DNA from: DATEMK01 sp035275625
GTDB taxonomy: Bacteria > Bacteroidota > Bacteroidia > AKYH767-A > OLB10
NCBI GenBank assembly: GCA_035275625.1
Contig: DATEMK010000428.1
Span: 1-6,021, forward strand
DNA length: 6,021 nucleotides
Reading direction: 5' to 3'
The position numbers were made by a program, and so were the translations under genes. The notes beneath the pieces were generated by a model. It was given only the letters and a program-made list of their open reading frames with translations. It was not told the DNA's origin and searched no databases. This document shows, in pieces, positions 5,224 to 6,021 of this stretch (position 1 is its first letter; each line of letters starts with the position of its first letter).

Positions 5224-5259
5224 ACTAATGGACAAATGACAAATGACTAATGACTAATA
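5224..5259. repeat. Heptamer array ACTAATG/ACAAATG x5
   Basis: Units run ACTAATG, (one extra G), ACAAATG, ACAAATG, ACTAATG, ACTAATA. The array runs across the stop codon (TAG, 5247-5249) of the minus-strand gene, so the last residues of that protein, Ile-Ser-His, are encoded by repeat units. Confidence 0.72.
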
Positions 5260-6021
5260 TCAAAATCAGAAAACAAAATATTAAATTGTACGATTTCACG
5301 TTTGTGAAATGGAATATCCCAGGTGCCGTTGTAATCAATAAATACCGGAACAAGAGCGCCCTCAATTTCCTCCAGCTTTACTTCCATCTTCACATCAAAA
5401 TCAAAAAAAATAGATTTATAGGCAAGTGAATTCCTTCTTGCCACAACATTCAATGTTCTTTTGTCAAACCATGTTTCCAAATCTTTGATGACTGCTTTTC
5501 CATCTGTTCGTGTGCTGTCCAGTTGTTTCGCTTTACACGAAAATACATAACATGGAATGGAATCATTCAACGTATCCGACATGATTTTATAATCATAATG
5601 CTTTGTCATGTGTTCATCGAAGATGGCCATTTTGTTCCCGATAAGCGGAACACCTCCCACCTCAGCTCCGGGGTTAAACATGAGTGTTTTTAATTTCTCC
5701 GTATACTTCCCGTTTTTTGAATCCGTATTTTCAGCATCCGCTTTGTCATGAATAATATTGCTGGCTGTCATAGTATCTAACCGGAAAAAAATATGATCAA
5801 ACAATTCTGCAGTATAATAATTATATTCTTTTTTCTTTTTATAAATTTTCCCTGAAACTTTTTCTTCGTCAATCACTATCCATCTTTTCCTGTCCTTCAC
5901 ATATTGAGTCGCTTTTCTGTGCAGCGTGCCTTTTTCTTCCCCGGCTACCCGGTCGGCAGATTTTGACTTTCCATATACAGTAAGATTGCTTTTCATCTTA
6001 AATGGATAATAATGCAGGTTC
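5247..6021 (-). CDS. Conserved Bacteroidota protein of unknown function, 5' end outside window
   Basis: The frame is open from the TAG at 5247-5249 to the window edge, giving 257 visible codons. A Met at 5996 exists, but the frame continues upstream in plausible protein (NLHYYPFK before it), so it is probably internal and the true start lies beyond 6021. Visible features are a basic RKATQYVKDRKRWIVIDEEK stretch, KKKKEYNYYTAELFDHIFFRLD, GVPLIGNKMAIFDE, DSIPCYVFSCKAK, and a beta-rich C-terminus with FDFDVKMEVKLEEIEG and YNGTWDIPFHKREIVQF. I recall homologues in Bacteroidota annotated only as hypothetical proteins. The many amphipathic strands would fit a secreted, LolA-like carrier fold, but that is a guess and no signal peptide can be seen. 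It is transcribed towards guaA with a 133-bp spacer, so co-transcription is possible although guaA has its own -7 element. Confidence 0.82.
   Translation of the reverse strand, partial: NLHYYPFKMKSNLTVYGKSKSADRVAGEEKGTLHRKATQYVKDRKRWIVIDEEKVSGKIYKKKKEYNYYTAELFDHIFFRLDTMTASNIIHDKADAENTDSKNGKYTEKLKTLMFNPGAEVGGVPLIGNKMAIFDEHMTKHYDYKIMSDTLNDSIPCYVFSCKAKQLDSTRTDGKAVIKDLETWFDKRTLNVVARRNSLAYKSIFFDFDVKMEVKLEEIEGALVPVFIDYNGTWDIPFHKREIVQFNILFSDFDISH

Overview
The window looks like a chromosomal stretch from a member of the Bacteroidota. The evidence is the AT-rich spacers, the absence of Shine-Dalgarno sequences with A-rich leaders instead, several perfect or near-perfect TAnnTTTG (-7 type) promoter elements just upstream of starts, two Bacteroidota-style lipoproteins with low-complexity linkers after the lipobox cysteine, and the character of the GMP synthase. 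Genus cannot be given from the sequence alone; an environmental Chitinophagales- or Sphingobacteriales-like organism would fit.

Left part (1-880). Positions 1-43 hold only an A-rich stretch with no gene that I can support. A short REP-like sequence lies at 44-67. Two small minus-strand genes follow: an 85-residue protein of unknown function (640 to 383) and, 56 bp downstream, an 83-residue DUF5647-like protein (326 to 75). The 641-881 spacer has no intact gene, but its minus strand may hold the frameshifted C-terminal end of a lost outer-membrane protein gene (715-838).

Middle (882-2250). A plus-strand lipoprotein carries two tandem copies of a roughly 85-residue alpha/beta domain. It is followed by a long imperfect hairpin element (1632-1696), and then by a small, helical, histidine-rich protein of unknown function (1832-2248) behind a clear -7 element.

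Right part (2253-6021). Three minus-strand genes lie in series: the 3' part of a conserved Bacteroidota protein of unknown function (cut by the window edge), guaA (GMP synthase, complete), and a lipoprotein with a periplasmic-binding-protein-like domain only 49 bp downstream of guaA. guaA makes GMP from XMP. No metabolic link to the two flanking genes is visible.

The most unusual feature is in the spacers of the right part. All three carry short, imperfect tandem arrays: four arrays with a 7-bp period and one with an 8-bp period. Each array has a different unit sequence, and they overlap stop codons, a promoter element and a leader. No prophage, CRISPR, transposase, tRNA or rRNA was seen. I found no clear new multi-gene system; the small two-gene cassette on the left and the spacer arrays are the best candidates for follow-up.
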